Assembly (NCBI GenBank): GCA_902467875.1
Contig: CABQWP010000002.1
Location: 1 to 64,000, forward strand
Direction of reading: 5' to 3'
Origin: an uncultured Collinsella sp.
GTDB lineage: Bacteria > Actinomycetota > Coriobacteriia > Coriobacteriales > Coriobacteriaceae
Length of the DNA: 64,000 nucleotides
The notes below the pieces were generated by a model that saw only the letters and a list, made by a program, of their open reading frames with translations, was not told the DNA's origin and did not search any database. Position numbers and translations under genes: made by a program. Below are positions 8,015-16,064 of the stretch, piece by piece. The stretch's first letter is position 1, and the number at the start of each line of letters is the position of its first letter.

Positions 8015-9349
8015 CTACTCAGCAGCCTCCTCAAGCTCGGAGACATCAAACTCAAAGTCGTTACCCGGCAGGATGGCGTTGAGCACAATGCCCACCAGTG
8101 AGCCCACGGCAATGCCGGACAGCGAAATGGTCACGCCGCCCAGCTCCAACACGATGGCGCCGGCGGTGCTGTACGCGATGCCGAGCGAAAGCACGAGCAC
8201 CAGCGCGGCAACCAGCACGTTGCGGTTGTTCTGGAAATCGACCTGGTTCTCGATGAGGTTGCGGACGCCCACAGCGCTGATCATGCCGTAGAGCACGAGC
8301 GACACACCGCCGATCACACACGCCGGCATGGCCGCAATGACAGCCGCGAACTTGGGGCAGAACGAAAGCACGATGGCGCAACACGCGGCAATTCGAATTA
8401 CGCGCGGGTCGAACACGCGCGTCAGGGCGAGCACGCCGGTGTTCTCACCATACGTAGTGTTGGCCGGAGCGCCAAAGAGCGAAGCCAGAATCGTGGCAAG
8501 GCCGTCGCCGAGCAGCGTGCGATGCAGACCGGGATCGGCAATGTAGTTGCGCTCGCAAGTCGAACCGATAGCAGAGATATCGCCGATATGCTCGATCATG
8601 GTCGCGAAGGCCAGCGGCATGATGGTGATGATGGCCGTCGTGGCAAGACCGCTATCGAACTGCGGCCCAAAGAGTGCAAACACGGTGTTGTCCCACACGA
8701 TGGGCAGACCGACCCACGGAGCGGCGGCAACGCCCGAGAAATCAACCTCGCCGAGCGCAGCCGCAACGGCATAGCTCACCACAACGCCCAGCAAAATCGG
8801 CACGATCTTGACCATGCCACGGCCCCAGATGTTGCAGATGACGATAACGGCAACGCCAATGACAGCCACAAGCCAGTTGGTCTGGCAGTTAGCAATAGCG
8901 GAGCTTGCCAGGATTAAGCCGATGGAAATGACGATGGGGCCAGTCACCACCGGCGGAAAGAAACGCATGACACGCTTGGCGCCAAACGCGCGGAAGAGCG
9001 CCGCCAGCACCGGATAGAGCAGACCGGCACAAGCTACGCCCAGGCAGGCGTAGGGCAAAAGCTCGGTCTCGCCGTTGGGCGCGATTGCGGCATAACCGGC
9101 AATAAAGGCAAACGATGAGCCCAAAAATGCCGGCACCTTACCGCGCGACAGGAAGTGGAACAGCAGCGTGCCCAAGCCGGCAAACAAAAGCGTTGCCGAT
9201 ACCGAGAGGCCGGTGAGCACGGGCACCAGCACGGTGGCGCCAAACATGGCAAACAGGTGCTGTAGGCCGAGCAGGAACATGCGCGGGCGGCCGAGCGACG
9301 ATGCGTCGTAGATGGCATCGCTGACGGCGGGCGTCGAGGACTGGGACAT
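8015..9349 (-). CDS. uraA: Uracil permease, NCS2 family
   Basis: 444 residues, about 12-14 hydrophobic segments. The opening LGLQHLFAMFGATVLVP and the later block EHIGDISAIGSTC with GPANTTYGENTG-type sequence (here GAPANTTYGENTG) are diagnostic of UraA-type proton-uracil symporters; the Glu in MIEHIGD is a uracil-contacting residue in the family. AAAGGACATCC precedes the ATG. It is a single-gene unit ending in the hairpin at 7956-7989. I saw no PyrR-type leader. Confidence 0.9.
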   Translation of the reverse strand: MSQSSTPAVSDAIYDASSLGRPRMFLLGLQHLFAMFGATVLVPVLTGLSVSATLLFAGLGTLLFHFLSRGKVPAFLGSSFAFIAGYAAIAPNGETELLPYACLGVACAGLLYPVLAALFRAFGAKRVMRFFPPVVTGPIVISIGLILASSAIANCQTNWLVAVIGVAVIVICNIWGRGMVKIVPILLGVVVSYAVAAALGEVDFSGVAAAPWVGLPIVWDNTVFALFGPQFDSGLATTAIITIMPLAFATMIEHIGDISAIGSTCERNYIADPGLHRTLLGDGLATILASLFGAPANTTYGENTGVLALTRVFDPRVIRIAACCAIVLSFCPKFAAVIAAMPACVIGGVSLVLYGMISAVGVRNLIENQVDFQNNRNVLVAALVLVLSLGIAYSTAGAIVLELGGVTISLSGIAVGSLVGIVLNAILPGNDFEFDVSELEEAAE

Positions 9350-9471
9350 GGATGTCCTTTCGAATGGAAGGGCGATCAGGCATATCGGATAACCTGCCCG
9401 AACGATACGATCCGAACCATTGTACGCGATACACTATGCCTCGCACGCGCCGCCACCTGCAAACACTAGCG

Positions 9472-10605
9472 CTATTTCCAAACGCGCTCGGCAATGCGCT
9501 TGACCAGCGCGATCTTTGCCCATTGCTCATCCTCGGTCAGCTTGTTGCCAATCTCGCAGCTGGCAAAGCCGCACTGAGGCGACAGATACAGGTTCTCGAG
9601 CGGCACGTACTTTGCGGCTTCACGGATGCGCTCGACGATAACATCCTCGTTCTCGAGCTCTGCCGCCTTGGTGGTTACCAAGCCCAGCACGACCCTCTTG
9701 CCCGGGGCAACGTACTTGAGCGGCTCAAAACCGCCGGCGCGCGGCGTATCGAACTCCAGGTAAAATGCATCGACATCCTCGTTTGCGAACAGGTACGGCG
9801 CGATGGGGTCATAGCCGCCCTCGAAGGCATAGGTAGAATGGTAGTTACCACGGCACACGTGCGTGTTAATGACCAGGTCGTCGGGCTTGCCCTCGATGGC
9901 GGCGTTGTTGAGCGCCACGCCCAGCTCGCTCACCTTTTGCAGGTCGACCGGGCTCATGCCGGTTTTGGCGACAAAATCGGTATCGCAGTAGATGCCCCAG
10001 GTGCAGTCATCAAACTGGATGTTGCGGCAGCCTGCTGCGTACAGGTCGGCGATCACCGTGCGATAAGCGGCTGCGATGGCGTCGGCAAGTTCCTCATCGG
10101 TCTTATAGACAGCGCGCAGGCTCTCCTGCTGGCCGTCGCAGCGGTCGAGCGTGACTTCGGAGAACGTCTGGATCGGCGCCGGAATGGTTTGCCGCGCGAC
10201 CTGGCCCTCCCCCTCGAGCGCCTTGACAAATTTAAAGTGCTCGACGAACGGATGGTTCTCGCCGCTAATGGGGCCGGTTACCACGGCGGTGTCGGCTGTG
10301 GTCTCCTCGTCGTGGAACATATAACCCGTACGCGAGGTACGGCGTTCAATGCCGTTAAGGCCCCACATAAAATCGAGGTGCCAGTAGCTGCGGCGAAACT
10401 CACCATCGGTGATGACCTGCAGGCCGGCGGCCTTCTGCTTTGCCACCAAATCGCGAATGGCATCGTCCTCGACGGCCTTAAGGCCGGAAGCGTCGAGTTT
10501 ACCCGCGACATAGGCGGCACGGGCGTCCTTTACAGCCTGCGGACGAAGAAAGCTGCCGACAATATCGGCGCGAAACGGCGCGTTCGGTTGAATCGAAGTG
10601 CTCAT
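9472..10605 (-). CDS. Cobalamin-independent methionine synthase C-terminal-like protein (YxjG/YxjH type)
   Basis: 377 residues, about half of full MetE, corresponding to the catalytic C-terminal barrel. ADIVGSFLRP near the start, the DGEFRR segment, FDDCTWG, INTHVCRGNY (zinc-binding His and Cys) and a C-terminal SPQCGFAS (second zinc Cys) fit the MetE barrel. Proteins of this size transfer a methyl group to homocysteine or a related thiol; the methyl donor is uncertain. The start at 10605 was chosen over an in-frame ATG at 10623 because AGGGAG lies 6 bases upstream. The LysR gene immediately upstream and the palindrome at 10692-10714 suggest dedicated control. Confidence 0.85.
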   Translation of the reverse strand: MSTSIQPNAPFRADIVGSFLRPQAVKDARAAYVAGKLDASGLKAVEDDAIRDLVAKQKAAGLQVITDGEFRRSYWHLDFMWGLNGIERRTSRTGYMFHDEETTADTAVVTGPISGENHPFVEHFKFVKALEGEGQVARQTIPAPIQTFSEVTLDRCDGQQESLRAVYKTDEELADAIAAAYRTVIADLYAAGCRNIQFDDCTWGIYCDTDFVAKTGMSPVDLQKVSELGVALNNAAIEGKPDDLVINTHVCRGNYHSTYAFEGGYDPIAPYLFANEDVDAFYLEFDTPRAGGFEPLKYVAPGKRVVLGLVTTKAAELENEDVIVERIREAAKYVPLENLYLSPQCGFASCEIGNKLTEDEQWAKIALVKRIAERVWK

Positions 10606-10691
10606 AGATATCTCCCTTTGCATTGGTTGCTTTACTGGGACAGAGTATGAGCGCTCATATGACCATCGTAAAATATACGTTTATAACAGTT

Positions 10692-10714
10692 TGATATAGA
10701 TGCTTCCTATATCA
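10692..10714 (-). promoter_or_regulatory. Candidate LysR operator upstream of the MetE-like gene
   Basis: Perfect inverted repeat TGATATAG-N7-CTATATCA between the LysR gene and the MetE-like gene, about 87 bases before the start. The size and AT-rich symmetry suit a LysR-type recognition site. Assignment to the neighbouring regulator is inference. Confidence 0.5.
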
Positions 10715-10760
10715 GTCTGGACTGTCATAAAGAGACTTGAACCGTGCGGAGCGCAGCAGC

Positions 10761-11657
10761 CTAGATATGCTGACGAATCGCGTCGATATAGGCTTGGCCG
10801 TAGCGCGTGAGCGTCGTGTTCTTGCGCGTAATGATGCCGATCTCCATGTACTCGTCCACATCGAGCGGAATCGAGATGATGCCGGGGCCGTTGAGCTCGT
10901 GGCTGATCACGCCCGAGCATACCGTGTAGCCGTTGAGGCCCATGGCCAAATTGAACAACGTCGCACGGTCGCGCACGCGGATATTTTTGCGACGCTCGAA
11001 CGTCGAGGTCAGCTCCTCGGAATAGTAAAACGAGTTGTAGCTGCCCTGCTCGTAGGACAGGAACGGGTAGTCTTCCAGATCCTCGAGCGTCACGCTGGAG
11101 CGGTCCGCCAGCGGATGGTCGGCGCAGACGAAGACATGCGGCGTGGCGCAGAAGAGTCCTTCGAACACGAGCTCGTTGGCCACCAGCATGCGCTCGATGA
11201 CCTCGCGGTTATGCTCGGATAAGTACAGGATGCCCAGTTCGCTTTTCATATGCGCGACATCCTCGATAATCTCGTGAGTCTGCTCCTCGCGCAGGGTGAA
11301 GTCGTAACGCGCGGCATCGAACTCGCGGATCACGTCGACAAACGCGTTGACGGCAAAGGAATAATGCTGGCAGCTCACACTAAAGTGCGGCACCTGCTCG
11401 GATGCGCCCTTGTACTTGCCCTCGAGCAGGTCGGCCTGGTCGAGTACCTGGCGCGCATAGCCCAAGAAGGTCTCGCCTTCCTCGGACACAATGACGCCCT
11501 TGTTGGTGCGCTCAAAGATGTGCACACCCATCTCGTTTTCGAGATCGCGAATCGACGCGGTAATCGAAGGCTGCGATACAAAGAGCCGGCGCGAGGCCTC
11601 GGTAATGCTGCCGCATTCGGCAACTTTGACGACATATCTGAGCTGCTGAAGCTTCAT
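10761..11657 (-). CDS. LysR family transcriptional regulator
   Basis: 298 residues. The N-terminal winged helix (MKLQQLRYVVKVAECGSITEA, then SQPSITASIRDLE) is the standard LysR DNA-binding region, followed by a periplasmic-binding-protein-like effector domain from about residue 90. The sequence style resembles CysB/CysL-type regulators of sulfur metabolism. It lies directly upstream of the MetE-like gene on the same strand, so control of homocysteine methylation is a reasonable inference. The stop of the upstream HAD gene is only 10 bases away, so the two are probably cotranscribed. Confidence 0.88.
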   Translation of the reverse strand: MKLQQLRYVVKVAECGSITEASRRLFVSQPSITASIRDLENEMGVHIFERTNKGVIVSEEGETFLGYARQVLDQADLLEGKYKGASEQVPHFSVSCQHYSFAVNAFVDVIREFDAARYDFTLREEQTHEIIEDVAHMKSELGILYLSEHNREVIERMLVANELVFEGLFCATPHVFVCADHPLADRSSVTLEDLEDYPFLSYEQGSYNSFYYSEELTSTFERRKNIRVRDRATLFNLAMGLNGYTVCSGVISHELNGPGIISIPLDVDEYMEIGIITRKNTTLTRYGQAYIDAIRQHI

Positions 11658-11667
11658 AGCTTTCTCC

Positions 11668-12576
11668 CTAGACGTTCGTGACGTCGAAACCTGTCACATC
11701 CATCTGACGCATAAACGGCGGCATCTCCCCCGTCGCGGCGCAAGCGGCAATCTGGTGCAGAGCCCCGGCAACCGCATCGTCTGCCGCAGCGCCGATATGC
11801 CAGCGCGCGGCAGCCGTGACGGCCTCGTTGGCATTGGCGACTGCAACGGAGTTGGGGACGGCACCGATCATGGGCAGGTCGTTATCAGAATCGCCAAATA
11901 CGGCCACCTCGTCGGGCGTCAGGCCCAAAGCGCGCGCCAACTCCAGCGCAGCGCAACCCTTGTCCCAACCAGCCGGAAGGATGTCGAACAGGCGCACTCG
12001 GTTGTTGGGAAACACAAGCGAGAGTTCCGGCACCTCAGCGGCAACGCGCTCGCGTAGCTCCGCGAGCTCCTCACGCGAACGAGCACTCCAAATATTCGCC
12101 TTGAACACCGGCGCGTCATCGACAACAGGACGGCACGGGGCCTCTTCGCCTTTGAGCCACGCGTTGCCGCCCGACTCCATGGCGCGACGAACGCGCTCGG
12201 GGTCGCTCGTCACACAATAGGCATCGTTGCCCCAAAAGTCATCGCCCAGGCTATAGACCTTCAGATAGGTATCGTCGGTCTCTTGCTCCAGATAGTCGGC
12301 AAGACGCATGAGGGCACCGTTGTCGCTCGCACGGGAGGCAACAACCTCGCCGTCGACAAACATCACCTGGCCGTTACAGAACGCGCCAGTCGAAAAACAC
12401 TCGGAACGATTTTTGAACATCCAGCCCATCGCGGACGGCTGACGACCCGAAACCGGGCCAAAGTGCAGGCCCGCCGCCTGCATGGCATGAATGCCCTCGA
12501 TGGCGTAGTCGCTGGCGCCGTCATGCCCGGCTGGAATCAGCGTATCGTCCATATCGGTCAGCACAAGTTTAATCAT
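11668..12576 (-). CDS. HAD superfamily hydrolase, Cof type
   Basis: 302 residues. Motif I DMDDTLI holds the two catalytic Asp, SGRQ is the type II cap region signature, and GDSDNDLPMI is motif IV. This arrangement is that of Cof-type sugar phosphate or flavin phosphate phosphatases. The exact substrate cannot be told. It is the first gene of a probable two-gene unit with the LysR regulator, and is divergent from the thiamine operon. Confidence 0.85.
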   Translation of the reverse strand: MIKLVLTDMDDTLIPAGHDGASDYAIEGIHAMQAAGLHFGPVSGRQPSAMGWMFKNRSECFSTGAFCNGQVMFVDGEVVASRASDNGALMRLADYLEQETDDTYLKVYSLGDDFWGNDAYCVTSDPERVRRAMESGGNAWLKGEEAPCRPVVDDAPVFKANIWSARSREELAELRERVAAEVPELSLVFPNNRVRLFDILPAGWDKGCAALELARALGLTPDEVAVFGDSDNDLPMIGAVPNSVAVANANEAVTAAARWHIGAAADDAVAGALHQIAACAATGEMPPFMRQMDVTGFDVTNV

Positions 12577-12613
12577 AAGGCCCCCATTCGTATCGGTCCT
12601 ACCTATTGTAACG

Positions 12614-12648
12614 ACCTGCCAAAATAAACCTGTCCCTTTTTGGCAGGT
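12614..12648. repeat. Intergenic hairpin repeat with CTGTCCCTTT core
   Basis: Arms ACCTGCCAAAA and TTTTTGGCAGGT enclose AACCTGTCCC. The same layout recurs at 36067-36104 and with other arms at 27461, 31188 and 61006. It lies between the divergent HAD gene and the thiamine riboswitch. Confidence 0.7.
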
Positions 12649-12674
12649 GCGCTAGTATAGGGAACAACAGATTC

Positions 12675-12770
12675 GATGCGGGAGTGCCGGCGGTGCAAAC
12701 CACAAGGCTGAGAGGGCATGGGGCCCAATCCTTTGAACCTGTCAGTTAATGCTGGCGTAGGGAGCATGCC
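12675..12770 (+). promoter_or_regulatory. TPP riboswitch (THI element)
   Basis: The conserved CTGAGAGGG (12708-12716), then CCTTTGAACCTG (12730-12741) and the GCTGGCGTAGGGA block (12751-12763) appear in the right order and spacing for a thiamine pyrophosphate riboswitch. It is followed by a terminator hairpin and thiM, so control is probably by transcription attenuation. Confidence 0.93.
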
Positions 12771-12779
12771 GCCTTTACA

Positions 12780-12809
12780 GGGGCGCTGTCTATGCACAGC
12801 GCCCCTTTT
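12780..12809 (+). terminator. Attenuator hairpin of the thiamine operon
   Basis: Perfect 10-bp arms GGGGCGCTGT (12780-12789) and ACAGCGCCCC (12796-12805) followed by TTTT, placed right after the TPP riboswitch and before the thiM ribosome binding site. It is the expected expression platform. Confidence 0.85.
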
Positions 12810-12831
12810 CTATGCCAAGGAGGCATGTGCA

Positions 12832-13721
12832 GTGATTGATTCGGAACAGCTTAAGCAACATATGGTCAAGGCCGTGGAGGAGATTCGCGCCACCAATCCG
12901 ATGGCCGGCTCCATCACCAACACGGTGACGATCGACTTTGTCGCCAATGCACAGCTCGCCGTGGGCGGTTCGGCCGCCATGGTCTATCTGCCCGACGAGG
13001 GCGAGGCGCTCGTTGCCGGCGGCGGCGCCATCTATCTCAACATGGGCACGCTCTTCCCCATCTACGAGCAGACGATTCCCCGCGCGGCCAAGGCGGCACA
13101 CGACGCCGGCAAGCCCTGGGTGCTCGATCCGGTGGGCCTGGGCATCGGTAGCCTGCGCACCCAGCTGGTAAACGAGCTCAAGCAGTACAAACCCGCCATC
13201 GTACGCGGCAACGCCTCCGAGATCATCGCACTCGCCGGCCTGTGGGGCCTTGAGGGCGAGGCGGCCGATCTGAGCCGCGTGCGCGGTGTCGATACCACCT
13301 CGTAGATGTCCCCCCGACGGGGTGGCCCCCGCCCGGGATCCCGCCGTGGCGCTCGCCCGCTACACCGGCGGCGCCGTAGTGGTCTCGGGCGAAGTCGACC
13401 TGATCACCGACGGCACGACCGTGGCCAAGTCCCACGGCGGCAGCCCGCTCATGTCCAAAATCACCGGCTGCGGCTGCTCGCAGGGCGGCGTGCTGGCCGT
13501 GTACGCCTGCGCTGCCGACCCGTTTACGGCAGGGGTGCGCGGGGCCCGCCGCCTTCAAACGGGCCGCGAATGACGGCACCGCCGTCTACAACGTGGCCGG
13601 CACGCGTGCCGCCGCCGTTGCCGACGCCCCGGCAAGCTTTAAGGTCGCCTTTATCGACGAGCTCTACCGCGCAACCGCCCAGGACATTGCCGATAACCAA
13701 CTCGAGCTCGAGGAGGCATAG
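12832..13721 (+). pseudogene. thiM: Hydroxyethylthiazole kinase, reading frame broken twice
   Basis: ThiM phosphorylates hydroxyethylthiazole for thiamine salvage. GTG start at 12832 after AAGGAGG. The first frame runs to TAG at 13303-13305 (SITNTVTIDFVANAQLAVGG, LDPVGLG and RGNASEI are ThiM signatures). The homologous sequence continues one frame over (VVSGEVDLITDG, then KITGCGCSQGG, the ATP-site region) to about 13545, then shifts again and continues with NVAGTRAAAVADAP to the TAG at 13721. Both shifts fall in G/C homopolymer-rich stretches and are +1 in the same sense. Sequencing error is as likely as true inactivation; the operon is otherwise intact and riboswitch-controlled. Confidence 0.85.
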
Positions 13722-13724
13722 GCC

Positions 13725-14066
13725 ATGTCCGAGCCTGCAACCAATACCGGCATGAACACGCTCGTCGCTGTGGCCATCGCCCCATGCGGCACCGGCGATG
13801 AGCTGTCCGCCGAGGTCGCCGAGGTCGTGCGCGTCATTCGCGAGAGCGGCCTTCCCAACCGCACCACCTCGATGTTCACCGAGATCGAGGGCGACTGGGA
13901 CGAGGTCATGCAGGTCGTGCGCGACGCAACCTTTGTGTTGGCGAGCAAGGGCATCCGAACCGAAGTCGTGCTCAAAGCCGATATTCGTCCCGGATTTACC
14001 GACACCATGACCGGCAAACTCGAGCGCATGGAAGCGCAGATCAAAAAGCAGGAGGAAGCACGATGA
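13725..14066 (+). CDS. Thiamine-binding protein, MTH1187/YkoF-like family
   Basis: 113 residues. VAVAIAPCGTGDELS followed by a second half with TSMFTEIEGDWDEVMQ matches the small ferredoxin-like-fold family (Pfam PF01910) that binds thiamine and is often found in thi operons. The start at 13725 follows AGGAGG; a second Met at 13752 is an alternative. It lies 3 bases after thiM and overlaps thiE by 4 bases, so it is translationally coupled. Cytoplasmic. Confidence 0.85.
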   Translation: MSEPATNTGMNTLVAVAIAPCGTGDELSAEVAEVVRVIRESGLPNRTTSMFTEIEGDWDEVMQVVRDATFVLASKGIRTEVVLKADIRPGFTDTMTGKLERMEAQIKKQEEAR

Positions 14067-14758
14067 GTATCCGCGACAACCTTGATATCTCAGCCTATCT
14101 GGTGCTCGGCCCCGAAAATACCCTCGGGCGCCCCGTGGGCGATGTGGTGGCCCAGGCGCTCGACGCCGGCTTTACCTGCATCCAGGTGCGCTCCAAGGTG
14201 GCAAGCGCCCGCGAGATCATTGCGCTGACCGGCGACGCCGCGCAGGCTATCGCTCGGGCCGGCAAGACCGGTCAGGTCGCCTTGCTGATCGACGACCGCC
14301 TGGACTGTGTGCTTGCCGCGCGCGAGCAGGGCATTGCCGTCGACGGCGTGCACGTAGGCCAGAGCGACATTCCCGTCGAGGTCTGTCGCAAGCTGCTGGG
14401 CCCCGACGCCATCGTGGGCCTTTCGGCCCGTTGCGAGGAGATGCTCGAATACGTCAAGACCGCCGACATGAGCCTGGTCGACTACCTGGGCATCGGCCCG
14501 CTCCACGAGACCGAGACCAAGCGCGACTGCGGACGCGCAGCCGATGGCTCCATCATCACCAAGAGCTTTGAGGACCTGGCCGCACTCCACGCGGCAAGCC
14601 CCGTGCCCATCGTGGTGGGCGGCGGCGTCAAGACGGCCGACCTGCCGCAGCTCAAGGCCACCGGCGTCGACGGCTTCTTTGTGGTGAGCGCCGTCTGCAG
14701 CGCCGACGACCCCTACGCCGCCGCCAAGGAGCTCGTCGACACTTGGCAGCAGGCATAG
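14063..14758 (+). CDS. thiE: Thiamine-phosphate synthase
   Basis: 231 residues. ThiE joins the pyrimidine pyrophosphate and the thiazole phosphate to give thiamine monophosphate. The TIM-barrel signatures are visible: IQVRSK, LIDDRLD, GVHVGQSD, GIGPLHETETK and IVVGGGVK. It is the last gene of the TPP-riboswitch operon and starts within an ATGA overlap with the preceding gene. Confidence 0.93.
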   Translation: MSIRDNLDISAYLVLGPENTLGRPVGDVVAQALDAGFTCIQVRSKVASAREIIALTGDAAQAIARAGKTGQVALLIDDRLDCVLAAREQGIAVDGVHVGQSDIPVEVCRKLLGPDAIVGLSARCEEMLEYVKTADMSLVDYLGIGPLHETETKRDCGRAADGSIITKSFEDLAALHAASPVPIVVGGGVKTADLPQLKATGVDGFFVVSAVCSADDPYAAAKELVDTWQQA

Positions 14759-14802
14759 GCATAAGCCGAGCAGCTGATCCGCAGCCTCACATCTTCAGCA
14801 AT

Positions 14803-14848
14803 GGAAAGCGCATCCCAGTTTGGACCTCCATTCCGGGATGCGCTTTCC
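14803..14848. terminator. Hairpin between convergent thiE and patatin genes
   Basis: Perfect 14-bp arms GGAAAGCGCATCCC (14803-14816) and GGGATGCGCTTTCC (14835-14848). There is no long T run, so termination strength is uncertain, but placement between convergent genes fits a bidirectional terminator. Confidence 0.6.
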
Positions 14849-14870
14849 GCCGAGATGGCGGCAGCGGCCT

Positions 14871-15740
14871 CTACCCTGCCAGATATGTCTCCAGTGCCGG
14901 CAAGGTCGCCTCAGCATCGCGACGACCAATCTGATAGATGCGCTCGAGCTCATCGGGCTCGCGGCACAGCGACGGCACTTTCACCGATTCGCTCGGACGC
15001 ACCACAAAGATATCGCCGGCGGCCTCACGACGTGCCAAATCATCGAGCGTGGCATTGTAGACCTCATGCCGATGCTCAAGCGCTGCGACAAACTCCGGAT
15101 AGTGACGGAACACGCGACTCAGCATAGGCATCACGCTGTTGGGCTGCTTCACAAAGCCCGCCGGCTGCGTGAGCACCACGATATTGCGGTCATACCCCTG
15201 CGCAAACAGCCATGCACTGGGAATAGAATCAGCCACGCCGCCATCCAGGTACTTGCGGCCCTCAATGGCGACAGGACGCGTCGCCACGGGAATTGCCGAC
15301 GACGCCCGGATCCACTCGATATCGCGCTCGTCGCCATACGGCAGATCGTGATAGACGGCCTTGCCCGTCTCGATATCGGTACACACGCACGTAAATCGCA
15401 TGGGGCAGGCGCGATACGCCTCCAAGTCGATGGGATCGCGCTCGATAGGCACCTCGTGATAAGCAAAGTCGGCATTGAACATATCGCCGGTTCGCAGCCA
15501 GCTGGTCACGCTCGCATAGCGCTTGTCGGCGCAATAGGCCTTGTTATAGCGAATGGCGCGGCCGATCTGGCGCGATTTAAAGTTGTAGCCAAATGCCGCG
15601 CCCGCCGAGACGCCCACCATATGGTCGCAGGTCAAACCGTGCTCCATCCAAACGTCGAGCACGCCCGCCGTATACATACCGCGGTAGCCGCCTCCCTCGA
15701 GCGCCAGCCCCACCGTGCGCGTCATATTTGACTGTGCCAT
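14871..15740 (-). CDS. Patatin-like phospholipase
   Basis: 289 residues. The oxyanion loop GGGYRG, the nucleophile motif GVSAG and the catalytic LDGG (Asp of the Ser-Asp dyad) appear in order, as in YlbK/RssA-type patatin lipases acting on acyl esters. GGAG precedes the chosen ATG at 15740; the frame stays open 28 codons upstream without a ribosome binding site. No signal peptide. Physiological substrate unknown. Confidence 0.85.
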   Translation of the reverse strand: MAQSNMTRTVGLALEGGGYRGMYTAGVLDVWMEHGLTCDHMVGVSAGAAFGYNFKSRQIGRAIRYNKAYCADKRYASVTSWLRTGDMFNADFAYHEVPIERDPIDLEAYRACPMRFTCVCTDIETGKAVYHDLPYGDERDIEWIRASSAIPVATRPVAIEGRKYLDGGVADSIPSAWLFAQGYDRNIVVLTQPAGFVKQPNSVMPMLSRVFRHYPEFVAALEHRHEVYNATLDDLARREAAGDIFVVRPSESVKVPSLCREPDELERIYQIGRRDAEATLPALETYLAG

Positions 15741-16064
15741 GCGACCATCTCCGTTCCTGCGTTTTAAACCGGGACAAGTATACCCGTCAACATATATCGT
15801 CCCAGTCGCATTTTTATCGAACATCGCATCGTCGCGCTACCGCCTGTCGAATAATAGCCGCCCACAGCATGTGCACCCATATATAATTGTGCATTATTGT
15901 TTACACTACTCAGCTGTTATCAACAGCGAACATTAGCCGGCAAATTAACTCAACAACGCGGCAAGGCGGGGGCCTGGATACATGCAAAGCGCTGAGCAAC
16001 GATGCATGTACACAACGAGCTCGCCCGACGCAATCCGCCCCGACCTCAGAAAGCCGCTTAGAAC
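15741..16064. other. Intergenic region between divergent patatin and GGDEF/EAL genes
   Basis: No gene seen. It holds an AT-rich patch with TATAAT at 15882-15887, a plausible -10 for the plus-strand c-di-GMP gene, although no good -35 is visible. An inverted repeat TACATGCA (15979-15986) / TGCATGTA (16003-16010) lies about 55 bases before the start and could be a regulator site. I checked for c-di-GMP riboswitch signatures and found none. Confidence 0.5.

Noticed and set aside
9352..10650. 432-codon plus-strand frame across the MetE-like gene
   Set aside because: Antisense of a well-supported gene; no homology recognised in the shadow.
15741..16064. c-di-GMP riboswitch upstream of the GGDEF/EAL gene
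   Set aside because: None of the GEMM consensus blocks is present.
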